Source: Paraburkholderia sediminicola
GTDB lineage: Bacteria; Pseudomonadota; Gammaproteobacteria; Burkholderiales; Burkholderiaceae
Assembly (NCBI RefSeq): GCF_902859805.1
Contig: NZ_CADIKC010000007.1
Span: 186,001-250,000, forward strand
Reading direction: 5' to 3'
Length of the DNA: 64,000 bases
The notes under the pieces were generated by a model. It had not been told where the DNA came from. It did not search any database and worked only from the letters and a program-made list of their open reading frames with translations. Made by a program: the position numbers and the translations under genes. Positions 42,700-50,913 of this stretch are shown here, piece after piece (within the stretch, counting starts at the first letter, position 1; every line of letters starts with the position of its first letter).

Positions 42700-44720
42700 T
42701 GGCGGCCGATATCCCGGGCAACGCATCCTCATCCGTCGACAAGGCGGCGTACACGGTCGTGATTACGCGACCGGCCGGTCAGTCGAACGAATTAATCGCG
42801 CAACTTGCGGCAGCGGGCGTTGCCGTGCTCGACTTTCCGCTGATCGACATCGCACCTGTGACCGACGAAGCGCCGTTGCGCGCAGCGCTCGCCTCGCTGG
42901 AACGCTATGCATTGGTGGTCTTCGTCTCGCCCAACGCGGTCGATCACGCGTTTGCCAGGAGCGATGCAATCTGGCCGCATGCGCTGCCGATCGGCGTAGT
43001 CGGACCAGGCAGCGTGCAGGCGCTGGCGCGCCACGGCGTCGCGGCGCCGGCGTACACCATCATCAGCCCGCCGTCCGTCCCCGACGACGATACGGCGCGC
43101 TTCGATTCCGAAGGCCTGTTCGCGGCGATCGATACCGCGCTCGGCGCGACGAGCCTCGAAGGCAAGCGCGTCCTGATCGTGCGTGGCGACGGCGGCCGAG
43201 AATGGCTCGCTGACCGCTTGCGCGAGGCGGGCGCCGAAGTCGAAACGGTCGCGGCCTATCGCCGCCTCGTGCCGGAACCGTCGATCGGCGGCTGGGCGCG
43301 TGTGCACGCGCTGCTAGCCGGTGCGCCGCACGCCTGGCTGCTCACCAGTTCGGAGGGCGTGCGCAACCTGTACGAACTCGCGCAGGAGCATCTGACTGCC
43401 GACGAAATCACGCAACTGAAGCACGCCGATCTGGTCACGCCGCATCCCCGTATCGCGCAGACCGCGCGGGCATTGGGTTTTGATAGCATTACGGTGTCCG
43501 GCGCGGGCGATGAGCGTATTGCCCGCGCCTTGCTTGCCGCCGTCCCGACCGTTGTTCAACCGGTACCGTCCAACCCGGCTCATTCACCGGCTAAATCACG
43601 CATGACTGAAACGAACGCATCCACGAACGCTTCACCCCAGCCGGCCGCAACCACTGCGTTGCCGCCGAATCCACCCTTCACGCCCTACGAAGCGCAGCAA
43701 ACGCGCCGCAGCGCGAGCGGACCGCTGCTGTGGTTTGTCGTCGTGATCATCGCTTGTGCGGCGGGGGTGGGCGGCTATGCGCTCAATCGCAAGGTGGAGC
43801 GCACCGAGCAGCAGCTCGTGCAACGCCAGCAGGCGAACGACGCGCAGACTAACGACTTGCGCGTCAAGACGGACCAGGCGCTGGCCACGGTGCATCAGTC
43901 CGACTCGCAGGTGGCGCAACTCGAAGGCAAGCTCGCCGATGCGCAGACCGCGCAGCAGGCGCTGCAACAGCAATACTCCGATCTCGCCCGCAATCGCGAC
44001 GACTGGACGATGGCCGAAGTCGGCCAGATGCTGTCGGCCGCGAGCCAGCAATTGCAGCTCACCGGCAATACGCAGCTCGCGCTGTTCGCGCTGCAAAGCG
44101 CGGACACGCGTCTCGCCGCGTCGGATAGCCCGCAGGCCGTGACCGTGCGCAAGGCGATCGCGCAAGACATCGACAAGCTGAAGGCCGCGCCGTCCACGGA
44201 TCTGACGGGTATGGCGATCAAGCTCGACAACGCGATCGACCAGGTCGACAACCTGCCGCTCTCCGGCGAAGCCCCGATTGCCCACGCTACGCCGAAGGCC
44301 GCCACGTGGGCGGATACGGCGAAGGTGGCGGCGGCCACGGGCGAGCCGCGTTGGAAAGTGTGGTGGCGTGAAGTCACGACGGGCATTGGTCAGCAACTCA
44401 CCAGTCTCGTGCAGGTGCGCCGAATCGACAATGCCGACGCCATGCTCGTCACGCCCGATCAAGGCTATTTCGTACGCGAAAATCTGAAGCTTCGTTTGCT
44501 GTCGGCGCGGCTGGCGCTGCTCTCGCGCAACCAGACCACGCTGAAGTCGGACCTGCAGGCGGCGCAGGCTGCGCTCACGCGCTACTTCGACAACACGTCG
44601 AAGAAAACGCAGACCGTAGTCGATCTGGTCAAGCAGGTGGATGCGGGCTCGGCCGCGGTTGAGTTGCCGAATCTGAACACCAGCCTGCAGGCCGTCAATC
44701 AATACCGGAGCCGAGGTTAA
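42699..44720 (+). CDS. hemDX: Fused uroporphyrinogen-III synthase / HemX-like protein (HemDX)
   Basis: 673 residues from the ATG at 42699; a GTG one codon earlier is possible. Residues about 15-285 are uroporphyrinogen-III synthase (HemD), which cyclises hydroxymethylbilane (VVITRPAGQSNELIAQLAAA, EGKRVLIVRGDGGREWLADR). A Pro/Ala/Thr-rich linker precedes a single membrane helix at about 343-363 (LLWFVVVIIACAAGVGGYAL). The HemX-like region that follows is helical, with likely coiled coil, and extends to the C-terminus in the periplasm. E. coli has separate hemD and hemX. Start and stop are tightly coupled with hemC and hemY. Confidence 0.93.
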   Translation: MAADIPGNASSSVDKAAYTVVITRPAGQSNELIAQLAAAGVAVLDFPLIDIAPVTDEAPLRAALASLERYALVVFVSPNAVDHAFARSDAIWPHALPIGVVGPGSVQALARHGVAAPAYTIISPPSVPDDDTARFDSEGLFAAIDTALGATSLEGKRVLIVRGDGGREWLADRLREAGAEVETVAAYRRLVPEPSIGGWARVHALLAGAPHAWLLTSSEGVRNLYELAQEHLTADEITQLKHADLVTPHPRIAQTARALGFDSITVSGAGDERIARALLAAVPTVVQPVPSNPAHSPAKSRMTETNASTNASPQPAATTALPPNPPFTPYEAQQTRRSASGPLLWFVVVIIACAAGVGGYALNRKVERTEQQLVQRQQANDAQTNDLRVKTDQALATVHQSDSQVAQLEGKLADAQTAQQALQQQYSDLARNRDDWTMAEVGQMLSAASQQLQLTGNTQLALFALQSADTRLAASDSPQAVTVRKAIAQDIDKLKAAPSTDLTGMAIKLDNAIDQVDNLPLSGEAPIAHATPKAATWADTAKVAAATGEPRWKVWWREVTTGIGQQLTSLVQVRRIDNADAMLVTPDQGYFVRENLKLRLLSARLALLSRNQTTLKSDLQAAQAALTRYFDNTSKKTQTVVDLVKQVDAGSAAVELPNLNTSLQAVNQYRSRG

Positions 44721-44722
44721 TC

Positions 44723-45913
44723 ATGGCAATCCGGGGACTTCTATGGCTCGCGTTGCTGTTCGCCGTCGCGGTGGTGCTGGCGGTGGTCGGACGCTTCGAT
44801 ATGGGGCAGGTGCTGCTGATCTATCCGCCGTACCGTGTCGACATCTCGCTGAATCTGTTTGTGGTCGGGCTGGTGGTGCTGTTCATCCTGCTGTACGCGC
44901 TGCTGCGCATCGTGCGCAACATCTGGCGCATGCCGCAACGCGTGGCTGCCTACCGTGCGCGCTCGCGTGTCGCGAAGGCGCACGCTGCATTGCGTGACGC
45001 GATCGGCAATCTGTACGCCGGGCGTTTCTCGCGCGCGGAAAAGGCCGCGAAAGATTCGCTCACGAATGGCGACAACAAGGGCGCGGCCGGTTTGATCGCG
45101 GCTACCGCGGCGCACCGCATGCATGAATATGCGCGGCGCGACGAGTGGCTCGCCCAGATCGACGAAGCCGACTGGCAGGACGCCCGTCTGATGGCCACCG
45201 CGGACATGCGTGCCGACGGCCGCGACGCGGACGGCGCACTCGCCGCGCTGACTGAAATGCAGTCGCAGGGCGCTCGGCGGATCCACGCGCAGCAGATCAC
45301 GTTGCGTGCGCAACAGCAATTGAAGAACTGGGGCGAAGTGCTCAAGCTCGTCAAAACGCTGGAAAAACGCGAGGCGATCCATCCGGCAGTGGCGGTGCGT
45401 TTGCGCCAGCTTGCGGCGGAAAACCTGCTGCGCGACCGGCGTCATAACGCCGATGCGCTGCTGGAGTTGTGGAATTCGCTGTCGGCGACCGAGCGTCATT
45501 CGCCGCGTCTCGCCGATCTCGCCGCTGAACTGCTGGTAGCGCTGAATCGTCCGCAGGAAGCGCGCAAGATCGTCGAAGAAGCGCTGGCGCAGAACTGGGA
45601 CGCGCGTCTGCTGCGCCGTTATCCGGACACGACGGGCGGCGACGCGTTGCCGCTGATCCAGAAGGCCGAAGGCTGGCAAAAGGATCGCCCGGAAGATGCG
45701 GACTTGATGTTTGCGTTGGGCCGTTTGTGCCTGCATCAGCAGTTGTGGGGCAAGGCGCAGTCGTTCCTCGAGCGTGCACTGAAACTGGCCGACAACGAGA
45801 CGCTGAAAATTCGTTCGCATCGCGCGTTGGCGCGTTTGCATGAACAGATCGGCGATTCCGCCAAAGCGAGCGAGCACTATCGCGAGAGCGCGTTGGCGAT
45901 GAATATCGTTTGA
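44723..45913 (+). CDS. hemY: Heme biosynthesis protein HemY (TPR membrane protein)
   Basis: 396 residues. Two membrane segments lie at about residues 5-25 and 38-60 (GLLWLALLFAVAVVLAVVGR and LFVVGLVVLFILLYALLRIV). The rest is TPR-like helical repeats, including ALFALGRLCL-type motifs near the C-terminus (MFALGRLCLHQQLWGKAQSF, SHRALARLHEQIGDSAKASE). This is the proteobacterial HemY of the hemCDXY operon, not the Gram-positive protoporphyrinogen oxidase of the same name. It may scaffold late heme enzymes at the membrane. It starts two bases after the hemDX stop. Confidence 0.92.
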   Translation: MAIRGLLWLALLFAVAVVLAVVGRFDMGQVLLIYPPYRVDISLNLFVVGLVVLFILLYALLRIVRNIWRMPQRVAAYRARSRVAKAHAALRDAIGNLYAGRFSRAEKAAKDSLTNGDNKGAAGLIAATAAHRMHEYARRDEWLAQIDEADWQDARLMATADMRADGRDADGALAALTEMQSQGARRIHAQQITLRAQQQLKNWGEVLKLVKTLEKREAIHPAVAVRLRQLAAENLLRDRRHNADALLELWNSLSATERHSPRLADLAAELLVALNRPQEARKIVEEALAQNWDARLLRRYPDTTGGDALPLIQKAEGWQKDRPEDADLMFALGRLCLHQQLWGKAQSFLERALKLADNETLKIRSHRALARLHEQIGDSAKASEHYRESALAMNIV

Positions 45914-45965
45914 TGCGTTGAGCGCTGCGGCACTTGTTTGATTGGGCGCTGCAGTAGATAAAAAA

Positions 45966-45999
45966 AGCCCCCGGCTTCGATGGATGCCGGGGGCTTTTT
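45966..45999. terminator. Bidirectional terminator of the hem operon and MFS gene
   Basis: GCCCCCGGC and GCCGGGGGC form a strong stem with a 10-nt loop, flanked by A6 and T5. It lies 50 bases past the hemY stop and between convergent genes. Confidence 0.85.
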
Positions 46000-46140
46000 C
46001 GTTGGTGGCGCGACGCGTGACGCGCATTGCGTGAAACGTCAGCCGGGGCTCGTGCCCCGCAACTCATGACTCATGACTCAAGCCTCGTAACGAGCGGTGT
46101 TTGACGGCGCTTCCAGCCTCACGTCACGAAGCGAGCCGCC

Positions 46141-47460
46141 TCATTTATTGACCATCTTCGCCGGCACACTGATCGCCAGCAGGCCGCCGAGGATCATGAA
46201 TGCCGCCAGCATATACATGCCAGAGTCGTTCGCGGCAGTGGCCTGCTTCAGCCAGCCGACCGCGTACGGGCTGAGAAAGCCCGCGAGATTGCCGATCGAG
46301 TTGATCATCGCGATGCCGGCGGCCGCGCCCGTGCCGGCGAGGATCGCCGTCGGCAAACTCCAGAACAGCGGCAGGGTGGTCAGAATGCCCATGGTCGCGA
46401 GCGTGAGCGAGGCCATCGCCAGCACCGTGTTGTGCGCCCACACCACGGAGAGCACGAGGCCGATCGCCCCGGCGAAGGCCGGCAATGCGATATGCCAGCG
46501 CCGCTCGCGTTTGCGGTCCGCGCTGCGCGACACGAACACCATTGCGACTACCGCCGCGGCAAACGGAATCGCAGACAGGATGCCGATCATGAATGCGTCC
46601 GTCACACCGGTCGCCTTGATAATGGTCGGAAGCCAGAAGCTCACGCCATAGAGGCCCATCACGAACGAGAAGTACGTGAGGCTCAGCATCAGCACGCGGC
46701 CGCTCGAGAGCACCTGACGAATCGGCATATCGTGCTTGGTGGCTTCTTCAGCCGACACCTGGCGCTCGAGCAGTTCCTTCTCTTCCGCGGTGAGCCACTT
46801 CGCCTTCGAGACGCGGTCGTCGAGCATCACGAACACCAGGACCCCGACGATCACCGACGGAATCCCTTCGAGCAGAAACAGCCACTGCCAGCCGTGCCAG
46901 CCGTTCATGCCGTTGAAGCTCTTCAGGATGTAGCCCGACACCGGGCCGCCGATCACGCCGGACAACGCGATTGCCGTCATGAACCAGGTGGTCATGCGGC
47001 CACGGCGGTGCGCCGGATACCAGTACGTGAGATACAGGATGATGCCGGGGAAGAAGCCCGCTTCGGCGAGACCGAGCAGGAAGCGCATCACGTAGAACAT
47101 GGCCGGCGTGGTGACGAACATGGTCAGCATCGAGATCACGCCCCACGACACCATGATCCGCGCGATCCACACCCGCGCACCCACTTTGTGCAGGATCACG
47201 TTGCTCGGAATTTCGAAGATGAAATAGCCGACGAAGAAAATCCCCGCGCCGAAACCATAGACCGCGTCGCTCAAGCCCAGGTCGGTGGTCATCTGCAGCT
47301 TGGCGAAGCCGACGTTGACGCGGTCGAGATACGCGACCACGTAGCAGAGCATCAGGAGCGGCGCGAGCCGCCAGCTGACTTTGCGATAGGTCGCTTCTTC
47401 GAACGTGGAAGGTGGCGCCCCCGCGCCGGGATGGTGGAGCGGATTTGCGGGACTAGCCAT
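46141..47460 (-). CDS. MFS transporter, anion:cation symporter (ACS) family
   Basis: 439 residues with 12 predicted helices. ACS features are the first-helix region LAPLLMLCYVVAYLDRVNVG, RFLLGLAEAGFFPGIILYLT, and WQWLFLLEGIPSVIVGVLVF. Relatives carry tartrate, phthalate, hexuronates or galactonate. It is the last gene of an ALDH-SDR-MFS run on the minus strand, so it probably imports the substrate that the two dehydrogenases process. Confidence 0.9.
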   Translation of the reverse strand: MASPANPLHHPGAGAPPSTFEEATYRKVSWRLAPLLMLCYVVAYLDRVNVGFAKLQMTTDLGLSDAVYGFGAGIFFVGYFIFEIPSNVILHKVGARVWIARIMVSWGVISMLTMFVTTPAMFYVMRFLLGLAEAGFFPGIILYLTYWYPAHRRGRMTTWFMTAIALSGVIGGPVSGYILKSFNGMNGWHGWQWLFLLEGIPSVIVGVLVFVMLDDRVSKAKWLTAEEKELLERQVSAEEATKHDMPIRQVLSSGRVLMLSLTYFSFVMGLYGVSFWLPTIIKATGVTDAFMIGILSAIPFAAAVVAMVFVSRSADRKRERRWHIALPAFAGAIGLVLSVVWAHNTVLAMASLTLATMGILTTLPLFWSLPTAILAGTGAAAGIAMINSIGNLAGFLSPYAVGWLKQATAANDSGMYMLAAFMILGGLLAISVPAKMVNK

Positions 47461-47544
47461 GGTGTCTCCTTTTTTCTTGTGGAAATGAAGTACCGCCGTC
47501 GATCGCGATTCTAGCCGTGCTGGGCGATTTGCCTGACATGGCGT

Positions 47545-48303
47545 TTACACGCAGCGCCCGCCGTCCACTTCGAGGCACACGCCGGTGATGAACTCGGCCT
47601 CGTCCGAGGCGAGATAGAGCGCCGCGTTGGCGATATCCTGCGGCGTCGAGAAACGCCCGAGCGGAATGCCGGCGAGAAAGCGCTTGCGGTTCTCCGGCGT
47701 ATCTTCGACCCCCATGAATTCGGTCAGCAGCGCCGTCTCGCCCATCACAGGATTTACGCAGTTCACCCGGATGCGGTCCGGGCCCAGTTCGACGGCAAGC
47801 GACTTGCTGGCGATGATCACCGCGCCCTTGCTGCCGTTGTACCAGACGAGCCCTGGGCGCGGCCGCACGCCCGCCGTCGAGGCGATATTGATGAAAACAC
47901 CGCCGCCTTGCTGGCGGAAATACGGCACGAATTCCTGCACGCTCCAGTAGATGCTTTTGACGTTCACTGCATAGACGCGGTCGAACTCGGCTTCCGTCAC
48001 GTCGAGCACCGGTTTGTTGCGATGCGTGGTGCCGGCATTGTTGACGACGATCTGCACGCTGCCGAAGTCTTCGAGTGCGGCCTCGCGCAGTTTTTGCCAA
48101 TCTTCTCGTAGCGCAACGTTGCCGGCCACCGCGATCGCCTTGCCGCCGGCGATGGCGATTTCGCTCGCCACGCGTTCAGCCGCGGCGCCATTCAGATCGT
48201 TGACCACCACGTTCGCACCTTCGCGCGCGTAGGTCTTCGCGATGCCTTCGCCGAAACCCGAGCCGCCACCCGTGACGATGGCTGTTTTACCTGTCAACCG
48301 CAT
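47545..48303 (-). CDS. SDR-family NAD(P)-dependent oxidoreductase
   Basis: 252 residues. The cofactor motif TGGGSGFGEGIA is at about residues 11-22, the NNAG motif is VNNAGTT at about 86-92, and the catalytic Ser and Tyr-x-x-x-Lys are in NIASTAGVRP and YNGSKGAVI. The C-terminus LEVDGGRCV is typical of classical SDRs acting on sugars, polyols or hydroxy acids. Asp follows the second strand (VVVNDLN), favouring NAD over NADP. It is 78 bases after ALDH and 84 before MFS, so one operon is likely. Confidence 0.88.
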   Translation of the reverse strand: MRLTGKTAIVTGGGSGFGEGIAKTYAREGANVVVNDLNGAAAERVASEIAIAGGKAIAVAGNVALREDWQKLREAALEDFGSVQIVVNNAGTTHRNKPVLDVTEAEFDRVYAVNVKSIYWSVQEFVPYFRQQGGGVFINIASTAGVRPRPGLVWYNGSKGAVIIASKSLAVELGPDRIRVNCVNPVMGETALLTEFMGVEDTPENRKRFLAGIPLGRFSTPQDIANAALYLASDEAEFITGVCLEVDGGRCV

Positions 48304-48381
48304 GATGTCTCCGTTGTTTGTTGTGGATGGTGATGCTTTGACTAATTTCGCTGCGAATTCAACCGCGTTAACTCAGCCTGC

Positions 48382-49821
48382 CTAACCATGACGGATCGCG
48401 ATGGTTTTCAACACCGTGAAGCCATACAGCGCTTCGAAACCCTTTTCACGGCCGTGGCCCGAATGCTTCACGCCGCCGAACGGCAATTCGACGCCGCCGC
48501 CCGCGCCATAGTTGTTGATGAACACCTGGCCGGAGCGCAGGCGCCGCGCAAGACGCATCTGACGGGCGCCGTCGCGCGTCCAGATACCCGCGACCAGGCC
48601 GTACTGTGTGCCATTGGCGAGCGAAAGCGCCTCGTCTTCGTCGGCGAACGACATCGCGGCGAGGACGGGGCCGAACACTTCGTCGCGCGCGAGACGGTGG
48701 CTTGCGGGCACGTCGCGCAGCAGGGTGGGCGCCTGATAGAAGCCGCTTTCGGGCGCTTCGGGGATGACTTCGCCGTGGGCCGCCATCGGGATGCCGTCGT
48801 GTTGAGCGTCGGAGAGGAAATCCCACACACGCTGTTGCTGCTTCGCATTGATCAGCGGACCGCAATCGAGATCAGCGTGCGACGGCCCGACCCGCAGCGC
48901 GTGGAACGCGCCGCTCAGCCGGTCGAGCAACGGCTCGTAAATCGCCCGGTCGATCAGCACGCGGCTGCCCGCCGAACAGGTTTGCCCGGCGTTCTGCACG
49001 ATCGCCGATACCAGCACGGGCAGCGCTGCGTCGAGATCCGCATCGGCGAACACGATTTGCGGCGATTTGCCGCCCAGTTCCAGCGTGACCGGCACGTGGT
49101 TCTCCGCGGCCATTTGCGTGACGAGTTTGCCGGTTTCGGGCGAGCCGGTGAACGAAATGTGATCGATGCCGGGATGACGCGCGAGCGCCGCGCCCGCTTC
49201 ATGCCCATAACCGGTGACGATATTCAGCGCGCCCGCCGGCAAACCCGCCTCGGCCGCCAGTTCGGCGACGCGCAAGACCGAGAGGCACGCGTCTTCCGCC
49301 GGCTTGACGACGCACGCATTGCCGGTGGCGAGCGCCGCGCCGACGCTGCGGCCGAAGATCTGCATCGGATAGTTCCACGGCACGATATGGCCGGTGACGC
49401 CGTGCGGCTCGCGGATCGTCAGCACCGTGTAGCCGGCCTGGTAGGGCAGCGTTTCGCCGTGCAGCTTGTCCGCCGCGCCGGCGTAAAACTCGAAATAGCG
49501 CGCGAGCGCGGCCGAATCGGCGCGCGCCTGTTTGAGCGGCTTGCCGGTGTCGCGGGCTTCGAGTTGCGCGAGTTCTTCCTGATGGATGGCCACCAGCATC
49601 GACAGCCGGTACAGCACGCGGCCGCGTTCGGCGGCGCTTGCTGCGCCCCATGCGCCTTCGAAGGCGCGGCGGGCGGCATGGACGGCGGCGTCGATATCCG
49701 CCGCGGTGCCACGAGCCAGCAGAGTGAACGGCTGGCCGTCCGAGGGGTCGAGCACGGCGATCGTTTCGCCACCTGATGCAGCGGACCATTCGCCGCCGAT
49801 GAAATGCCGGGCTTCTTCCAT
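48382..49821 (-). CDS. NAD(P)-dependent aldehyde dehydrogenase
   Basis: 479 residues. The general-base Glu is in TLELGGKSPQIVFADADLD at about residue 255, and the nucleophile Cys in NAGQTCSAGSRV at about 289. The cofactor site includes VPWNYPMQIFGRSVGAALAT, and the C-terminal motif is AGGGVELPFGGVKHSGHGRE. It oxidises an aldehyde to an acid, probably in the pathway fed by the SDR. The start at 49821 is chosen because the longer frame from 49908 has no alignable sequence. No regulator is adjacent. Confidence 0.9.
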   Translation of the reverse strand: MEEARHFIGGEWSAASGGETIAVLDPSDGQPFTLLARGTAADIDAAVHAARRAFEGAWGAASAAERGRVLYRLSMLVAIHQEELAQLEARDTGKPLKQARADSAALARYFEFYAGAADKLHGETLPYQAGYTVLTIREPHGVTGHIVPWNYPMQIFGRSVGAALATGNACVVKPAEDACLSVLRVAELAAEAGLPAGALNIVTGYGHEAGAALARHPGIDHISFTGSPETGKLVTQMAAENHVPVTLELGGKSPQIVFADADLDAALPVLVSAIVQNAGQTCSAGSRVLIDRAIYEPLLDRLSGAFHALRVGPSHADLDCGPLINAKQQQRVWDFLSDAQHDGIPMAAHGEVIPEAPESGFYQAPTLLRDVPASHRLARDEVFGPVLAAMSFADEDEALSLANGTQYGLVAGIWTRDGARQMRLARRLRSGQVFINNYGAGGGVELPFGGVKHSGHGREKGFEALYGFTVLKTIAIRHG

Positions 49822-49970
49822 GCATGCTCCTTGAGGTGTCACGCAGCCATGATTCAAGCCGTGCTTCAGGCCGAGGTCAGATACGCGGTGTTCACAAACG
49901 AGAGGCACAATCGGGGAACGCCAGACGATTATCGCGCCGATCCAACCAGAGGTGCCATCGGCCGATTGGC

Positions 49971-49976
49971 TATAAT
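49971..49976 (+). promoter_or_regulatory. -10 element of ppa
   Basis: A perfect TATAAT lies 111 bases upstream of the ppa ATG. I do not see a good -35 at 17 bases. Confidence 0.45.
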
Positions 49977-50086
49977 GGCGTATTCCGTACTGTCCGGCCG
50001 TAGCGCCTCGGGCTGGCGAGTTTCACGCCGCTCGAGTTCACGCGCCGCACGCCGTGTTCCGAATTCCATCTGATCAGAGAGCGCTC

Positions 50087-50614
50087 ATGAGCTTCAATAA
50101 CGTCCCCGCAGGCAAAGACCTTCCGCAAGATTTCAACGTCATCATCGAAATCCCGGCGCAAAGCGATCCGGTGAAGTACGAAGCTGACAAGGAAACGGGT
50201 CTGCTCCACGTCGACCGTTTCATCGGCACGGGCATGCGCTATCCGGCGAACTACGGCTACATTCCGCAAACGCTGTCGGGCGACGGCGACCCGGTCGACG
50301 TGCTGGTGATCACGCCGTTCCCGCTGCTGGCCGGCTCGGTGGTCCGCGCACGCGCACTCGGCATGCTGCAAATGACCGACGAATCGGGCGTCGACGCCAA
50401 GCTGGTCGCCGTCGCGCATGACAAGGTCTGCCCGATGACCGCCGATCTCAAGTCGATCGACGACGTTCCGGCGTACCTGAAAGACCAGATCAAGCACTTC
50501 TTCGAGCAATACAAGGCGCTGGAAAAGGGCAAGTGGGTGAAGGTCGAAGGTTGGGCGGGCATCGAAGCCGCACACAAGGAAATCACCGAAGGCGTGGCGA
50601 ACTTCAAGAAGTAA
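50087..50614 (+). CDS. ppa: Inorganic pyrophosphatase (type I)
   Basis: Hydrolyses pyrophosphate to phosphate and so drives biosynthetic reactions; cytosolic and Mg-dependent. 175 residues, as in E. coli (176). The family signature DGDPVDVLV is at about residues 65-73, with NYGYIPQTLSG before it. Other active-site residues are in EIPAQSDPVKYEAD (Lys, Glu) and DESGVDAKLVAV. The start at 50087 is the conserved one (MSFNNVPAGKDLPQDF). Confidence 0.97.
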   Translation: MSFNNVPAGKDLPQDFNVIIEIPAQSDPVKYEADKETGLLHVDRFIGTGMRYPANYGYIPQTLSGDGDPVDVLVITPFPLLAGSVVRARALGMLQMTDESGVDAKLVAVAHDKVCPMTADLKSIDDVPAYLKDQIKHFFEQYKALEKGKWVKVEGWAGIEAAHKEITEGVANFKK

Positions 50615-50640
50615 GCTGCCTTACATCGGTACTTGATGAA

Positions 50641-50677
50641 AAAACCGCGTGAGCCTGCAAGGGCCACGCGGTTTTTT
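50641..50677 (+). terminator. Rho-independent terminator after ppa
   Basis: AAAACCGCGTG and CACGCGGTTTT form an 11-bp stem with an extended loop, followed by more T. Confidence 0.8.
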
Positions 50678-50913
50678 CATGGGCGGCGTTTTCAGCGATT
50701 CCGCGCCCTACCCAGCGGGTCTTGCCGTCAGCGTGCCTGTCTGGCCGGGCGTTGCGGCGCATAGACACAACGCATCGAACGGATGAACCGAAGGCATTTT
50801 TATATATGAGTGTTAACCCTTATCATTCGGCGGCCGCGGCAGGTTTTCCGTCGTCGGCGTATTAATGCGCTGAGGTAGCGCCAACGTGCGTTTTTTGGAA
50901 GCCCACCGTCCGG

